A stretch of DNA of 64,000 bases from the NCBI RefSeq assembly GCF_024639375.1, contig NZ_JAHEIM010000011.1, positions 54,124 through 118,123 on the forward strand, given 5' to 3'. Every line of letters begins with the position of its first letter. Position 1 is the stretch's first letter. Shown piece by piece: positions 9,041 to 15,980 of this stretch. The notes under the pieces are model-generated. The model worked only from the letters and a program-made list of their open reading frames with translations, was not told the DNA's origin and searched no databases. This DNA comes from Rhodoluna sp. (GTDB taxonomy: Bacteria; Actinomycetota; Actinomycetes; Actinomycetales; Microbacteriaceae). The translations under genes and the position numbers were made by a program.

Positions 9041-9784
9041 TTATTTCTTGGTGGTCTTTTTGGCGGCAGTCTTTTTATTGGCACGCAGTTCGCGCTTTTT
9101 GAAATCTAGGATCTTCCAGTTGGCAGCCTGGGCATAGCGCTTGAGTTGTGAGTCTGGGTTCACTGTGATGGCATTGCCAACAAGTGTTAGCAGTGGCAAG
9201 TCGTTTACACTGTCGCTGTAGGCGAATGAACGCTTGAGGCTAATGTTGCGCTCCTTGGCAAGTTTGCGAACTGCCTTGCGCTTGGCGGCGCCATGCAATG
9301 CTTCGCCAACCAGCTTGCCGGTGAGCACGCCATCCTTAGCTTCAACAATTGTGCCCAAACCGCCGGTTAGGCCAAGACGGTGAGCGATAACTTCGGCGAT
9401 CTCTTTTGGAGTTGCGGTGACTAGCCAAACTTCGCGGCCGTCTTTGATGTGCTGCTGGGCTAGACGCACGGTTTCTGGCCAAAGTTTTGGCTGAATGTAG
9501 TTGTCGTAAACCTCATCGGTTAGCGCTGCCAATTCGGCGGCATCGTGACCTTCAATCAAACCGAGTGCGCGGTCTTTGATCATGGTCATGGTCTTTGCGG
9601 TTTCACCACGAGCGATGAATCGAAGTTGCTCCCAGCCAAAGCGCCACACATCGGTGCGCTTAAAAAAGCCGTGGTGAAAAGCTGCCTTGCCAAAAAGAAA
9701 ACTACTTGAGCCACGCAAAATGGTGTTGTCAACGTCGAAGAAGGCAGCTTCGAGTTTCTTGGGCTTTTCTGCAGGTTTCGGCAC
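9041..9784 (-). CDS. HAD-IB family hydrolase (SerB1-like)
   Basis: Cytosolic phosphatase-type HAD enzyme of 247 residues. Motif I is FFDVDNTIL (nucleophile Asp about 17), motif II is the VTATP segment near 122, motif III a conserved Lys in AAKRKAVRKL, and motif IV SDSVNDLPLL. The C-terminal tail is lysine-rich (KKTAAKKTTKK). Family members include phosphoserine phosphatase-like and lipid phosphatase enzymes, so the substrate is open. The GTG start has TAAACT (complement of 9791-9796) ending 6 nt upstream, a likely leaderless mRNA, divergent from the glutaredoxin gene which has the same arrangement. Confidence 0.9.
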   Translation of the reverse strand: MPKPAEKPKKLEAAFFDVDNTILRGSSSFLFGKAAFHHGFFKRTDVWRFGWEQLRFIARGETAKTMTMIKDRALGLIEGHDAAELAALTDEVYDNYIQPKLWPETVRLAQQHIKDGREVWLVTATPKEIAEVIAHRLGLTGGLGTIVEAKDGVLTGKLVGEALHGAAKRKAVRKLAKERNISLKRSFAYSDSVNDLPLLTLVGNAITVNPDSQLKRYAQAANWKILDFKKRELRANKKTAAKKTTKK

Positions 9785-9790
9785 TTCTAA

Positions 9791-9822
9791 AGTTTAGGCC
9801 TCTGGGGCCTTTGACCTAGGCT
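9791..9822. promoter_or_regulatory. Divergent leaderless promoters (HAD gene / glutaredoxin)
   Basis: Two -10 boxes on opposite strands: TAAACT (complement of 9791-9796) and TAGGCT (9817-9822). Each ends exactly 6 nt before the start codon of its gene, leaving no room for a ribosome binding site. Confidence 0.6.
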
Positions 9823-9828
9823 AAACAC

Positions 9829-10140
9829 ATGAGCAACACAATTGAACTTCTCTTGCTTAGCAAGCCTGGTTGTCATCTATGCGAGGATGCCCGCGAAGTT
9901 GTTGACGAAGTTGTGACTGGCTTTATGGCATCACACCCTGCAGCGTCAATCACTGTCACCGAGAAAAACATTCTTGAAGACGAAGCGCTGCAAGTGAAAT
10001 ACTCCGAAGAGATTCCGGTGCTGTTGATCAATGGCAAAGTGCACAACTACTGGCGCATCGATGACGAGCGCCTCAAGCGCGCGTTGTATGCGTTGGTTTC
10101 AAAACCTAGTTATCTCAAAAACAATCGATGCGTTGGATAG
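9829..10140 (+). CDS. Glutaredoxin-like protein (DUF836 family)
   Basis: A 103-residue thioredoxin-fold protein with an N-terminal redox site CHLC (LSKPGCHLCEDAREVV, about residues 14-17) and a cis-proline segment EIPVLLING. Likely a small dithiol/disulfide oxidoreductase in the cytosol. In many actinobacteria it lies next to bS22 and a SerB-like HAD protein, as here. TAGGCT ends 6 nt before the ATG. A 42-codon ORF follows 6 bp downstream and may be co-transcribed. Confidence 0.85.
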   Translation: MSNTIELLLLSKPGCHLCEDAREVVDEVVTGFMASHPAASITVTEKNILEDEALQVKYSEEIPVLLINGKVHNYWRIDDERLKRALYALVSKPSYLKNNRCVG

Positions 10141-10146
10141 GTTCAA

Positions 10147-10275
10147 ATGTTTGCTGTAATTCGATGGATTCTGAAACGCTTCTGGTTTCCAATTTTGCTA
10201 ATCGTGCTGAGTCGTCTTGGCAAGAAGCACGAATGGGCTAAAAAGACCCACGACACCATTCGCAAGTACACCTAA
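10147..10275 (+). CDS. Very small basic membrane-associated protein
   Basis: A 42-residue ORF, MFAVIRWILKRFWFPILLIVL..., with one hydrophobic or amphipathic helix followed by a basic tail (GKKHEWAKKTHDTIRKYT). It starts 6 bp after the glutaredoxin gene and is followed by a strong terminator, which supports it as the last gene of that transcript. No family is recognised. A shadow ORF is possible, but its position and composition favour a real small protein. Confidence 0.5.
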   Translation: MFAVIRWILKRFWFPILLIVLSRLGKKHEWAKKTHDTIRKYT

Positions 10276-10280
10276 GAAAA

Positions 10281-10321
10281 CCCTCGGCATTCACACGCTT
10301 GGTTGCCGTGAACGCCGAGGG
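10281..10321 (+). terminator. Rho-independent terminator after the glutaredoxin transcript
   Basis: Stem CCCTCGGC (10281-10288) with GCCGAGGG (10314-10321), extended inside by TTCAC/GTGAA, followed by ATCTTCTTTT. It starts 5 bp after the small ORF. Confidence 0.85.
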
Positions 10322-10353
10322 ATCTTCTTTTCCTGGGGGATTAGAAGCTCGGT

Positions 10354-11280
10354 TTATTTTTGGTGATCCATCACAACTAACAAAGTGCTTTTTGGGTCTA
10401 TCCATGAACCAATTGCTGGCTCTGTTCGAAGAACCACAACGTCGCCAACTGGTTCGGCGTCATCTAGGTAATTGATTTCTACGTTTTCAATGCCCACGGC
10501 AGTCAGCGCGGCCTGGAATTCAGGAATTGTCATGCCAGAAATGTCTGGCACTACGATTGGCTCTGCCTGAACTTCAAATAGTGGGTTTCCGTTTTGATCC
10601 TGATAGGTCAAGCCGATGACTTCGGTACCCGTTGCATCAAAAGCCTTTATCTCTAAGACCTGCTCGCCGTTGAGTTGCAGACCGGCTCGGTTGGCGTAAG
10701 CACCGCTTTGCACGAGGTCAGTGTTGGCAATGTATTGGTCAATTGTTCTGGCTGCAGAATCTGCGGCTGGAATAATCATCAAGATTGCGATCAGGTTGAG
10801 AGGCAGCAAGATTGCCTTGAAGAAGCCGCTATTAAACCAGGTGCCGCGACCCCACATGATGCTTAGGAACGCTGCAACCGGAAACAGCCATAGCGGCAAG
10901 CGGAATGCCTCAAGTATTACAAACATCACGACCACTCGAAGCACCCACCAGACCGGGCGAACCGAGACGCCAAATTCTAGAAGGGCGGTTCCAAATGCAG
11001 TCTTGCGAAACCAATCTTCAGTGCTTTGCACAAGGGCAGCTGACGAAAACTCTTTTCGTTTCGCCAGTTTTGGTGCAACACCTGCGGCCTCGCGCAGTTC
11101 TGCTGCATAAGTTGCAGCCGAGCCTGGGTCAAAGCTTTCTCCCTCTTCGCTTAGGCGATCGTGCAGGTCAGCCTCAAGGCCATCGGTAAGTTCTTGAACC
11201 TCGCGCTTAGGCAGGTCGGCTAGTTCGGCACGAACCGCAGCGGCGAAATCTTTGATGGTGTTGTCGGTTAGAGCTTGCAT
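10354..11280 (-). CDS. HAAS-domain membrane protein with C-terminal PASTA-like domain
   Basis: A 308-residue protein. Residues 1-75 match the HAAS/DUF1700 pattern (VRAELADLPKREVQELTDGLEADLHDRL) that accompanies PadR regulators. Several hydrophobic helices follow between about 110 and 180. The C-terminal 65 residues (from VPDISGMTIPEFQAAL, then LRTEPAIGSWIDPKSTL) follow the PASTA pattern known from penicillin-binding proteins and Ser/Thr kinases, which would place it outside the membrane. The start overlaps the stop of padR (TAATG), so the two are translationally coupled. The function is unknown; a PadR-controlled envelope sensor is inferred. Confidence 0.75.
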   Translation of the reverse strand: MQALTDNTIKDFAAAVRAELADLPKREVQELTDGLEADLHDRLSEEGESFDPGSAATYAAELREAAGVAPKLAKRKEFSSAALVQSTEDWFRKTAFGTALLEFGVSVRPVWWVLRVVVMFVILEAFRLPLWLFPVAAFLSIMWGRGTWFNSGFFKAILLPLNLIAILMIIPAADSAARTIDQYIANTDLVQSGAYANRAGLQLNGEQVLEIKAFDATGTEVIGLTYQDQNGNPLFEVQAEPIVVPDISGMTIPEFQAALTAVGIENVEINYLDDAEPVGDVVVLRTEPAIGSWIDPKSTLLVVMDHQK

Positions 11281-11630
11281 TAGTTTCCTCCGTAGGTTCG
11301 GTTGCTGCGTTTGCGCGGCTCAAGCAGCGCGGTCATTTGATTGCTGAAGGTCTTCCAACTCTCGCGTTGGTCGGCAAGCATCTGGGCGCCAACTTCGTTG
11401 ATGCCGTAGTACTTGCGGTGTGGGCCATCTTCGGATGCCACCACGTAGCTGTTGAGTGCCCCGGCAGTGAATAGGCGACGAAGTGTGCCATACACAGAGG
11501 CATCGCCAACATCATCGAGGCCGGCTTGTTTTAGTCGGCGCACGATGTCGTAGCCGTAACCGTCTTCGTTTTCGATCACGGCTAACACCGCCACATCTAA
11601 AACGCCTTTGAGCAATTGGGTTGAATCCAT
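11280..11630 (-). CDS. PadR family transcriptional regulator
   Basis: A 116-residue winged-helix repressor. The chosen ATG at 11630 (MDSTQLLKGVLDVAVLAVIENEDGYGYDIVRRL) follows an AAAGGGG ribosome site; a longer in-frame reading to 11663 runs through the putative operator and is rejected. The motifs GYDIVRRLKQAGL, SVYGTLRRLF and the wing GPHRKYYGI are standard for the short PadR subfamily. It is coupled by overlap to the HAAS gene and likely represses its own operon through the inverted repeat just upstream. Confidence 0.9.
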   Translation of the reverse strand: MDSTQLLKGVLDVAVLAVIENEDGYGYDIVRRLKQAGLDDVGDASVYGTLRRLFTAGALNSYVVASEDGPHRKYYGINEVGAQMLADQRESWKTFSNQMTALLEPRKRSNRTYGGN

Positions 11631-11651
11631 GGTGCCCCTTTCGATGGGTTC

Positions 11652-11692
11652 AGTATTACACATTACAGAGTACTGTGCAATATGTAAATACT
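11652..11692 (-). promoter_or_regulatory. Candidate PadR operator and promoter
   Basis: A 41-bp imperfect dyad bounded by AGTATT (11652-11657) and AATACT (11687-11692), with ACAC.T/A.TGT elements inside. On the minus strand it contains TTTACA, a 17-nt spacer and TAATGT, a plausible -35/-10 pair, so binding would block the promoter of padR. Confidence 0.55.
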
Positions 11693-11763
11693 CTTTTTGC
11701 GTTGATTTTTGAAGGGTTTGAGTTTTATAGTTGGAATGTCGAGGGCAGTAGCCCGAGAAAGAA

Positions 11764-11799
11764 CGCCCAAGACTTGTCCGGACGGACTCATCTTGGGCG
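11764..11799 (-). terminator. Hairpin between the PadR promoter and the DUF3800-like gene
   Basis: A perfect 9-bp stem CGCCCAAGA/TCTTGGGCG with a second inner stem (GTCC/GGAC). It lies just downstream of the DUF3800-like gene on the minus strand and is followed by TTCTTTCTC, so it probably ends that transcript. Confidence 0.6.
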
Positions 11800-11818
11800 A
11801 ACGTATTTAATGCTCATA

Positions 11819-12346
11819 TCAGGGTGCAGAAACTTTAGTCACTTTCCCGATGACTGCTTTGCGCCAATTTCCGCCTTTGGCGAAGTCCCAAACGATTGCG
11901 TCAGCAGCCCATAGACCTGGATCATCCGATGGTTTCTTAAATGAATATCGAAATGTGTGGTTGCCGTTTTTAGCCAGCCAAGCCAGAGTGCGCTTGTCCC
12001 TACTGCGATCAGTTGAATCCTCAACAACTAATTCGTTACCCCGTTGCCAAAGAGGATGCTGAGCCATTAGAAGAAAAAGGTCTTGGCGAGTTGCAGCTGT
12101 AATACGACTCTTCGTATTCGATTCAAGAATTAGAGCATCCCAGTTAGCCAGAGAATTCAATTTTGCGAGGACTTCTCGTCGTCTTGAATCGCTCTCTTGT
12201 TTCATGTGAATTCGCGACTGGCCATTTTTGCGAAGGGATTCCATGGCTTTACGAAGGTCGGATAATTTGTGATCCTGAACTCGAAGAAGGCAGAGCGTGT
12301 ACCTGCCCTCGCGCGATTCATCTATGAATGCGTAGAAGTTGTCCAT
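11819..12346 (-). CDS. DUF3800-like protein
   Basis: A 175-residue protein with the N-terminal pattern MDNFYAFIDESREGRYTLCLLRV, which resembles the FxDESG opening of DUF3800 proteins, an RNase H-like group often found in accessory DNA. Later acidic residues (VVEDSTDRSRD, and ADAIVWDFAKGG near 150-165) fit the expected D..D catalytic pattern, including the C-terminal 'ADAxAW' element. No clear promoter or ribosome site is seen. It is a lone gene between backbone genes and may be an acquired defence-associated or orphan gene. The assignment is by motif only. Confidence 0.6.
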   Translation of the reverse strand: MDNFYAFIDESREGRYTLCLLRVQDHKLSDLRKAMESLRKNGQSRIHMKQESDSRRREVLAKLNSLANWDALILESNTKSRITAATRQDLFLLMAQHPLWQRGNELVVEDSTDRSRDKRTLAWLAKNGNHTFRYSFKKPSDDPGLWAADAIVWDFAKGGNWRKAVIGKVTKVSAP

Positions 12347-12376
12347 GACTTAGCAAATCAAGGACATAGGACATTT

Positions 12377-12640
12377 TTAGTGAGGGAACAGCAGTTCTCC
12401 GCCGACCCAGAAAATCACAAAGGCGCCAACCAGCACGCCGATGATTACGCCGAGCCACGAGAAATCTTTTTTGATGAACGCGATGATGTTGAGAATCACG
12501 CCGGCAATGCCGAGTGCAAAAATCGCAAAGGCCGGAATGAACATCACGTTCACGGTTGTGGCCAGCAAAAACAAAACTGCGAATGCAACTGTTAGGTAGA
12601 AACCCCAGGTGCCAAGTTTGCTTTTAGGTAGCAGCGACAT
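12377..12640 (-). CDS. Small multi-pass membrane protein
   Basis: An 87-residue hydrophobic protein with about three transmembrane helices (residues 11-30, 32-54 and 60-82) and few charges, of unknown function. It lies 16 bp downstream of the aspS stop only in the sense of gene order; both are on the minus strand, with this gene upstream of aspS, so they could share a transcript. No domain is recognised. Confidence 0.7.
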   Translation of the reverse strand: MSLLPKSKLGTWGFYLTVAFAVLFLLATTVNVMFIPAFAIFALGIAGVILNIIAFIKKDFSWLGVIIGVLVGAFVIFWVGGELLFPH

Positions 12641-12655
12641 TTTTCGGTGCCGGGC

Positions 12656-13981
12656 TTATGGCTCTAGGCGGTTTGGACCACGGAACAAGAAACCAACTTC
12701 GCGAATGTTTGGCTGGTGCAATAGCAGCATCAAAACGCGAAGCAAGCCCATGCCAAAACCACCGTGGGCTGGAGCACCGTACTTAAAGAAGTCGAGGTAA
12801 GTCTGCAAGCCTTCTGGTTCTAGACCCTTCTGCTTTACCTGCTCGATCAAGACATCCAAGCGATGTTCACGCTGAGCACCGGTGGTAATCTCGGTGCCGC
12901 GCCAGATTAGGTCGTAGCTGTTGGTCAACGCATTGTTGTCGGCGTGACGCATGTGATAGAACGGGCGCACGGTTGCAGGGTAGTCGGTGACGAATACAAA
13001 TTCGTGACCGTGAGTCTCTTCGGCCCAAGCCGCAATTTGACGCTCGCCCTCTGGGTCGAGGTCGCCTGCGCGCTCAACTTTGTGGCCGCGCTGGTTGATG
13101 ATCTCGATTGCGGCATCCAAAGTCACTCGTGGGAACGGAATGCTCGGAACCTTAACTTCGATGCCGAAGTGCTTCAAGATTTCTTCACCGTGCTTTTCTT
13201 TTACTGCGCTAATTGCGCGGTGCAGCAACTGCTCTTGAATCTGCATGATGTCTTCGTGTGAGTCAATCCATGAAACTTCGATGTCAACCGAAACAAACTC
13301 GGTTGCGTGACGCGAGGTGAACGATGGGTCGGCACGGAACACTGGGCCAATTTCAAAGATTCGACCCATGCCAGACATCATTGCCATCTGCTTGTAGAAC
13401 TGTGGTGACTGAGCCAGGTAGGCGTGGCCTTCGAAGTACTCAAGTTTGAAGAGCTCGGCGTTTGACTCAGAAGCCGAGGCCATCAGCTTTGGAGTGTGAA
13501 TCTCAACAAAGCCGTTTTCAGTCCAGTATTCACGCCAAGCATGCTCGATGGTCGTTTGAATTCGGAACACCAAGTTCATCTCTGGGCGACGAAGGTCCAA
13601 GAAGCGCCAGTCCATGCGCTTGTCGATAGAGGTGTCATCGGCAATTGGGGTCTCCGGGTCAGCCATGGTGACGATTTCAACGTCATCAAGCTGAATCTCA
13701 AGACCGCCTAGCTTTACGCGCTCGTCGTGCACCAAACGACCGGTGATCCAAACGAATGAACCGTTGGTTAGGGTCGAAACCTTGGCAGCAAGGGCGTCAT
13801 CCTCAACCGGCTGCTCGTCTACTACCGGGCGAGGGTAGGTCACCTGAACATCCCCAGATTCATCGCGAATAATGATGAATTGGATGCGCTTCTGATCACG
13901 AAGCTTTTCAACCCATCCACCGATAGTTACTGGTCCGTCTGGCAGGGCGGCAAGGTCTTTTACTAATGCACGGGCTCTCAT
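12656..13981 (-). CDS. aspS: Aspartate--tRNA ligase, archaeal/eukaryotic type (possibly non-discriminating)
   Basis: Class II synthetase of 441 residues, much shorter than the usual bacterial AspRS (about 590) because it lacks the GAD insertion. The N-terminal OB-fold begins VTIGGWVEKLRD; the catalytic domain shows motif 1 (FVEIHTPKLMASASE), motif 2 (FEIGPVFRADPSFTSRHATEF) and motif 3 (GFGMGLLRVLMLLL). The ATG at 13981 is preferred over an upstream in-frame start because TAAACT ends 7 nt before it. Such enzymes in other bacteria often also charge tRNA-Asn for later amidation; that is possible here but not visible. Confidence 0.92.
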   Translation of the reverse strand: MRARALVKDLAALPDGPVTIGGWVEKLRDQKRIQFIIIRDESGDVQVTYPRPVVDEQPVEDDALAAKVSTLTNGSFVWITGRLVHDERVKLGGLEIQLDDVEIVTMADPETPIADDTSIDKRMDWRFLDLRRPEMNLVFRIQTTIEHAWREYWTENGFVEIHTPKLMASASESNAELFKLEYFEGHAYLAQSPQFYKQMAMMSGMGRIFEIGPVFRADPSFTSRHATEFVSVDIEVSWIDSHEDIMQIQEQLLHRAISAVKEKHGEEILKHFGIEVKVPSIPFPRVTLDAAIEIINQRGHKVERAGDLDPEGERQIAAWAEETHGHEFVFVTDYPATVRPFYHMRHADNNALTNSYDLIWRGTEITTGAQREHRLDVLIEQVKQKGLEPEGLQTYLDFFKYGAPAHGGFGMGLLRVLMLLLHQPNIREVGFLFRGPNRLEP

Positions 13982-13988
13982 AAGGGCC

Positions 13989-14008
13989 AGTTTAGCCGAG
14001 GGTAGACT
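13989..14008. promoter_or_regulatory. Divergent leaderless promoters (aspS / histidine phosphatase)
   Basis: TAAACT on the minus strand (complement of 13989-13994) ends 7 nt before the aspS ATG, and TAGACT (14003-14008) ends 7 nt before the ATG at 14016. Confidence 0.6.
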
Positions 14009-14015
14009 TGACCTC

Positions 14016-14651
14016 ATGCCCGCCGATCGCATTCATCTCATTCGTCACGGCGAAGTGCACAACCCCGATGCCGTTCTATACGGCAGGCTTCCGCACTTTG
14101 CGTTGAGCGAGCGCGGCCACAAGATGGCCGAGGCCGCCGCCGCAGAACTAAAGGCCGAGGGCCGCAAGATTTCGGCACTTTATGTGAGCCCTTTGTTGCG
14201 CACCCGTGAATCGGCCGAACCTGTGCAGCGCACTTTTAGCCTTGAACCCAAAATCGATGACCGCTTGGTTGAGCCATACAACGCCTTTGAGGGTCGCCGC
14301 CTTGGCCTGGGCCACGTTTTGATGCGCCCACACCTTTATTACCACTTGCGAAACCCACTGCAGCCAAGCTGGGGTGAGCCGTTTCGCCAGATTGCCGATC
14401 GCATGCTCGAAGTGATTGAAGAAGCTTGGCAAAATACTCAGGATGGCGACGTAGTGTTGGTTTCGCACCAATTGCCCATTGAAATGGTGCACCGTTCTTT
14501 GACCGGAATGGCTCTGCCGCACAGCCCGAGAAATCGTCGCACTGCGTTGTCGAGTATCACCACCATTGAGCGTCAGGGCAACAAATTTGTTGAAGTGGGT
14601 TATCGCGACCCGAGCGCCGCATTGCGCGCTATCGATAGAGGTGCCGTTTGA
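14016..14651 (+). CDS. Histidine phosphatase family protein
   Basis: A 211-residue phosphoglycerate-mutase-like phosphatase. The catalytic RHGE motif is at the N terminus (IHLIRHGEVHNPD), a second basic site is SPLLRTRESAEP near residue 68, and the distal His is in VVLVSHQLPIEM. It opens the cytochrome c maturation operon, where a phosphatase of this type is commonly first in actinobacteria. Its stop overlaps the TTG start of resA by 3 bp. Leaderless start with TAGACT 7 nt upstream. The physiological substrate is unknown. Confidence 0.9.
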   Translation: MPADRIHLIRHGEVHNPDAVLYGRLPHFALSERGHKMAEAAAAELKAEGRKISALYVSPLLRTRESAEPVQRTFSLEPKIDDRLVEPYNAFEGRRLGLGHVLMRPHLYYHLRNPLQPSWGEPFRQIADRMLEVIEEAWQNTQDGDVVLVSHQLPIEMVHRSLTGMALPHSPRNRRTALSSITTIERQGNKFVEVGYRDPSAALRAIDRGAV

Positions 14652-15250
14652 GAAAGTATCAGCGCTGGTTTCTAACTGGGGCGATTGTGTTTTTGATTGC
14701 AGTTGTAGTCATGGGCTCACTATCTGGTTGCGCTGCTAACGATCCGTTGGCAAATCAGTTCAAAGCTGGCGACAACAAAAATTACATCGCTGGGGATGGC
14801 AGCGTGACAGAGTTTGCGGCTGCGAACCGCCCAGTTGCCGTTAAGTGGTCGGGGGTTTCAACAACTGGCGAAGCTATCTCGAGTGCAAATTTGGCCGGCG
14901 TTGTAACGGTGTTGAATTTTTGGTACGCCGGATGTGCGCCTTGCCGAGCAGAAGCCCCAGATCTGCTTGAGCTGGCTGGCAAATATAAAGATGTGCAATT
15001 CATCGGTGTGAACGTGCGCGACAGCGCTGCCACTGCTGCAGCTTTTGAACGCAATTTCAAAATCACCTGGCCATCAATTGTTGATGCGCAAAGCGGCAGC
15101 GTGATGCTGGCATTCACCGGCATCGTAACTCCGCAAGCGGTGCCAACCACATTGGTGATTGGCAAAGACGGAAAAGTTACTGCGCGCGTGCTTGGTCGAA
15201 TCGACAAGTCAATTCTTAAAGCTCTAATCGAAACAGCGGCAGGCGAATAA
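14648..15250 (+). CDS. resA: Thiol-disulfide oxidoreductase, ResA/TlpA-like lipoprotein
   Basis: Extracytoplasmic thioredoxin-fold protein of 200 residues that keeps apocytochrome c cysteines reduced for heme attachment. It has a TTG start overlapping the previous gene, a signal peptide with lipobox LSGC (residues about 25-28), and the active site CAPC in WYAGCAPCRAEAPD. The TPQAVPTTLVIGKDGKV segment carries the cis-proline. It is followed 1 bp later by ccdA, so electrons probably pass from CcdA to this protein. Confidence 0.9.
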   Translation: MRKYQRWFLTGAIVFLIAVVVMGSLSGCAANDPLANQFKAGDNKNYIAGDGSVTEFAAANRPVAVKWSGVSTTGEAISSANLAGVVTVLNFWYAGCAPCRAEAPDLLELAGKYKDVQFIGVNVRDSAATAAAFERNFKITWPSIVDAQSGSVMLAFTGIVTPQAVPTTLVIGKDGKVTARVLGRIDKSILKALIETAAGE

Positions 15251-15251
15251 T

Positions 15252-15980
15252 TTGAACCCGGGCGAAATCATTTTGAACGGCAGCATGTTTGCTGCTATTC
15301 CGATGGCGTTGCTCGCTGGTTTGGTTTCATTCATTAGTCCTTGCGTGTTGCCGCTCATCCCGGGTTATCTAGGATTTGTTTCCGGCTTCTCTTCTAGCCG
15401 AGGTCGCATGTTGCTTGGCTCACTTTTGTTTGTGCTGGGTTTCTCGGTTGTGTTTGTTCTGATTGGTGCGGTCTTCGGCACAATTGGCGCGGCAATTTAT
15501 GCAGCGGGCATTTCGTGGGTGCAACGAATTCTGGGCGTGCTTGTGATCTTGCTCGGTTTGGTTTTGGTTGGCCAATTTAGTTTCATGCAACGCACTTTCA
15601 AAATGCAGGTTTCACCGAGACTGGGCCTGATTGGCGCCCCGTTGCTGGGCATCGCCTTTGGTCTGGGCTGGACTCCATGCATTGGCCCCACACTCGCGGC
15701 CGTGCTTACTTTGGCTTCGGATAGCGGATCCCCAGCCAAGGGCGCTCTGTTGGCCTTTGTTTATGCGCTTGGAATCGGCCTTCCGTTTATTGCGATTGCG
15801 GCTGGCTTCGGATGGGCCACCAAGTCAGTTGGCTTTGTGAAGCGTCACATTCGCACCTTCAACATTGTTGGCGGCGTGCTATTGATTGCACTTGGTTTGT
15901 TGTTGGCCACCGGCCTTTGGAGCCAGATCACTGGCTGGATTCAGTATGAGGTGTTTGGTTATTTCCAACTTGCAATCTAA
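15252..15980 (+). CDS. ccdA: Cytochrome c biogenesis protein CcdA (DsbD transmembrane family)
   Basis: Six-helix membrane protein of 242 residues that moves reducing equivalents from cytosolic thioredoxin across the membrane to ResA. The two redox cysteines are in SPCVLPLIPGY (residue about 31) and GWTPCIGPTL (about 141). TTG start one base after resA. The last 35 bp overlap the preferred start of resB. Length and helix arrangement are typical. Confidence 0.93.
   Translation: MNPGEIILNGSMFAAIPMALLAGLVSFISPCVLPLIPGYLGFVSGFSSSRGRMLLGSLLFVLGFSVVFVLIGAVFGTIGAAIYAAGISWVQRILGVLVILLGLVLVGQFSFMQRTFKMQVSPRLGLIGAPLLGIAFGLGWTPCIGPTLAAVLTLASDSGSPAKGALLAFVYALGIGLPFIAIAAGFGWATKSVGFVKRHIRTFNIVGGVLLIALGLLLATGLWSQITGWIQYEVFGYFQLAI

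Noticed and set aside
11621..11914. A 97-codon plus-strand ORF opposite padR and the DUF3800-like gene.
   Set aside because: It crosses the padR operator and two hairpins and overlaps real genes on the other strand.
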